A DNA stretch of 64,000 nucleotides, taken from assembly GCA_004293675.1 (NCBI GenBank), contig READ01000020.1:1-64000 (forward strand). Direction: 5' to 3'. The stretch is from Betaproteobacteria bacterium (lineage in GTDB: Bacteria; Pseudomonadota; Gammaproteobacteria; Burkholderiales; Casimicrobiaceae). The notes under the pieces were generated by a model. It was not told the origin of the DNA. It did no database searches and saw only the letters and a list, made by a program, of their open reading frames with translations. Of this stretch, positions 63,467-64,000 are shown piece by piece. Each line of letters starts with the position of its first letter. The first letter of the stretch is position 1. A program made the position numbers and the translations under genes.

Positions 63467-63551
63467 GCGAACGGTGCTTAAGCGAACGGTGCTTAAGCGA
63501 ACGGTGCTTAAGCGAACGGTGCTTAAGCGAACGGTGCTTAAGCGAACAGTA
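63466..63551 (+). repeat. 15-bp tandem repeat array
   Basis: Five units of [A/G]GCGAACGGTGCTTA (63466-63540) and a partial sixth (AGCGAACAGTA) form a nearly perfect 15-bp tandem array. The last unit leads into ATTGAGATCTGACCCTGTGA, which resembles 52832-52861. The unit resembles part of the composite repeat tail seen near 52825 and 63110 (GCTTAAACGAACAG). Confidence 0.9.
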
Positions 63552-63584
63552 TTGAGATCTGACCCTGTGACTTACTGTGACTTT

Positions 63585-63782
63585 CTCCGAGCAACGGGAA
63601 AGATTGATGCGGTAACAGCTCATGGTGAGCATCGGCACGCTGCGCAACCGTTTGCTCTCAACGCCGTGTTCGCAAAGAATGCCCTGCTTCAGCGCGCAGG
63701 GATAGTCCCGCGCCAGCAGCTTGGGGCTGATAGGGTCAATTAGTCGCGCGCCGACGCCCAGCGCCGCTTCGGTTCGTGCCAT
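63585..63782 (-). pseudogene. IS4-like transposase N-terminal remnant
   Basis: The minus-strand reading MARTEAALGVGARLIDPISP then KLLARDYPCALKQGILCEHG and SVPMLTMSCYRINLSRC is similar to the N-terminal domain of IS4-type transposases. It is cut off at about 63585 by the CTGTGAC-type repeat. No DDE-catalytic part is seen. The assignment is from memory of the family and is moderate. Confidence 0.5.
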
Positions 63783-64000
63783 GCGTCGCCTCTGTCGCGT
63801 TCGTGGCGATGAGGCGTGTTGTGACACAAAAATAGTTAGACGAACAGTATTGGAATCCGAGCCCTTACTTTCAAGTGGCCCCCCCTACGATGGCTGACCT
63901 GATTGCCCACTGTGTTTCGTGGCGCCGAGTCTCATCGACATCACCACCCTCTGCGGTTCGGACGTCAGGACTCGAATTACCTCGTACTCTTCGGCGGAGC
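63783..64000. other. Window end, no gene recognised
   Basis: Contains GACGAACAGTATTGG at about 63839, a third echo of the GAACAGT repeat tail. I see no supportable gene in the remaining bases. Confidence 0.4.

Noticed and set aside
63466-63551. CRISPR-like array
   Set aside because: The repeats are contiguous 15-bp units with no spacers and no cas genes nearby; it is a simple tandem repeat.
63228-63743. 171-codon open frame with repeated TVLKR
   Set aside because: The frame crosses the inverted GC-rich palindrome and the 15-bp array; the periodic peptide is a by-product of repeat DNA, and there is no ribosome-binding site or domain.

Overview
The window looks like chromosome of a beta-proteobacterium, probably Burkholderiales-like. 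The evidence is a polyhydroxyalkanoate phasin next to phaR and then rimO, an rpfE-recJ pair, a TctC/Bug solute-binding protein, TRAP and YejABEF uptake systems, and three large secreted proteins with IPTL-CTERM-like or dockerin-like tails. Most of the window is GC-rich coding sequence, interrupted by strikingly AT-rich palindromes and several families of short dispersed repeats.

Layout. 0-6.7 kb: HtrA-type protease divergent from Nif3, an M81 (MlrC-like) peptidase, a small exported protein with an IPTL-CTERM-like tail, a sterol-desaturase-family protein and an IclR regulator. 7-13.3 kb: two large beta-helix surface proteins facing each other, with an IS110 remnant between. 13.5-19.1 kb: a TRAP dicarboxylate-type transporter (DctQ-DctM-DctP), RNase R, and tRNA-Leu(CAG) with promoter and terminator. 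19.1-25.3 kb: a DUF4386 remnant, a YafY/WYL regulator divergent from a DUF1579 protein and a GFA protein, ornithine cyclodeaminase divergent from an Lrp regulator, a MITE, and an FAH-family enzyme. 25.5-31.2 kb: yejABEF peptide importer. 31.4-37.4 kb: acyl-CoA ligase plus a glucose/mannose-type ABC importer. 37.6-49.2 kb: phasin, phaR, rimO, PfpI, a GGDEF protein, an S41 peptidase, a cupredoxin-like protein, recJ and rpfE. 49.6-52.6 kb: a small membrane protein and a putative three-gene ECF sigma / ankyrin membrane protein / exported protein unit.

52.6-59 kb is clearly accessory. Two parallel cassettes each contain an RHS-repeat fragment (minus strand), a plus-strand toxin-antitoxin module (BrnT-BrnA; a VapB-like antitoxin with a PIN toxin), a copy or copies of a roughly 133-bp repeat, and an AT-rich palindrome. 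A CSLREA/beta-helix surface protein, an IS1595 remnant and an orphan LexA-type SOS box lie between them. Both toxin genes carry an in-frame TAA. 59.2-62.8 kb holds a penicillin-acylase-family lipoprotein and a Bug/TctC binding protein. The last 1.2 kb is repeats and an IS4-like remnant.

The most unusual signal is a family of about 95-bp AT-rich imperfect palindromes (seven full copies and one half copy). Sequence drifts between copies while arm complementarity is kept. There is also an inverted copy of the first roughly 290 bp of the window at 63.1-63.4 kb, and a 198-bp IS5-type MITE whose CTAG target site supplies the stop codon of the Lrp-type gene. All family calls were made by reading motifs in the translated sequence; no database search was run.
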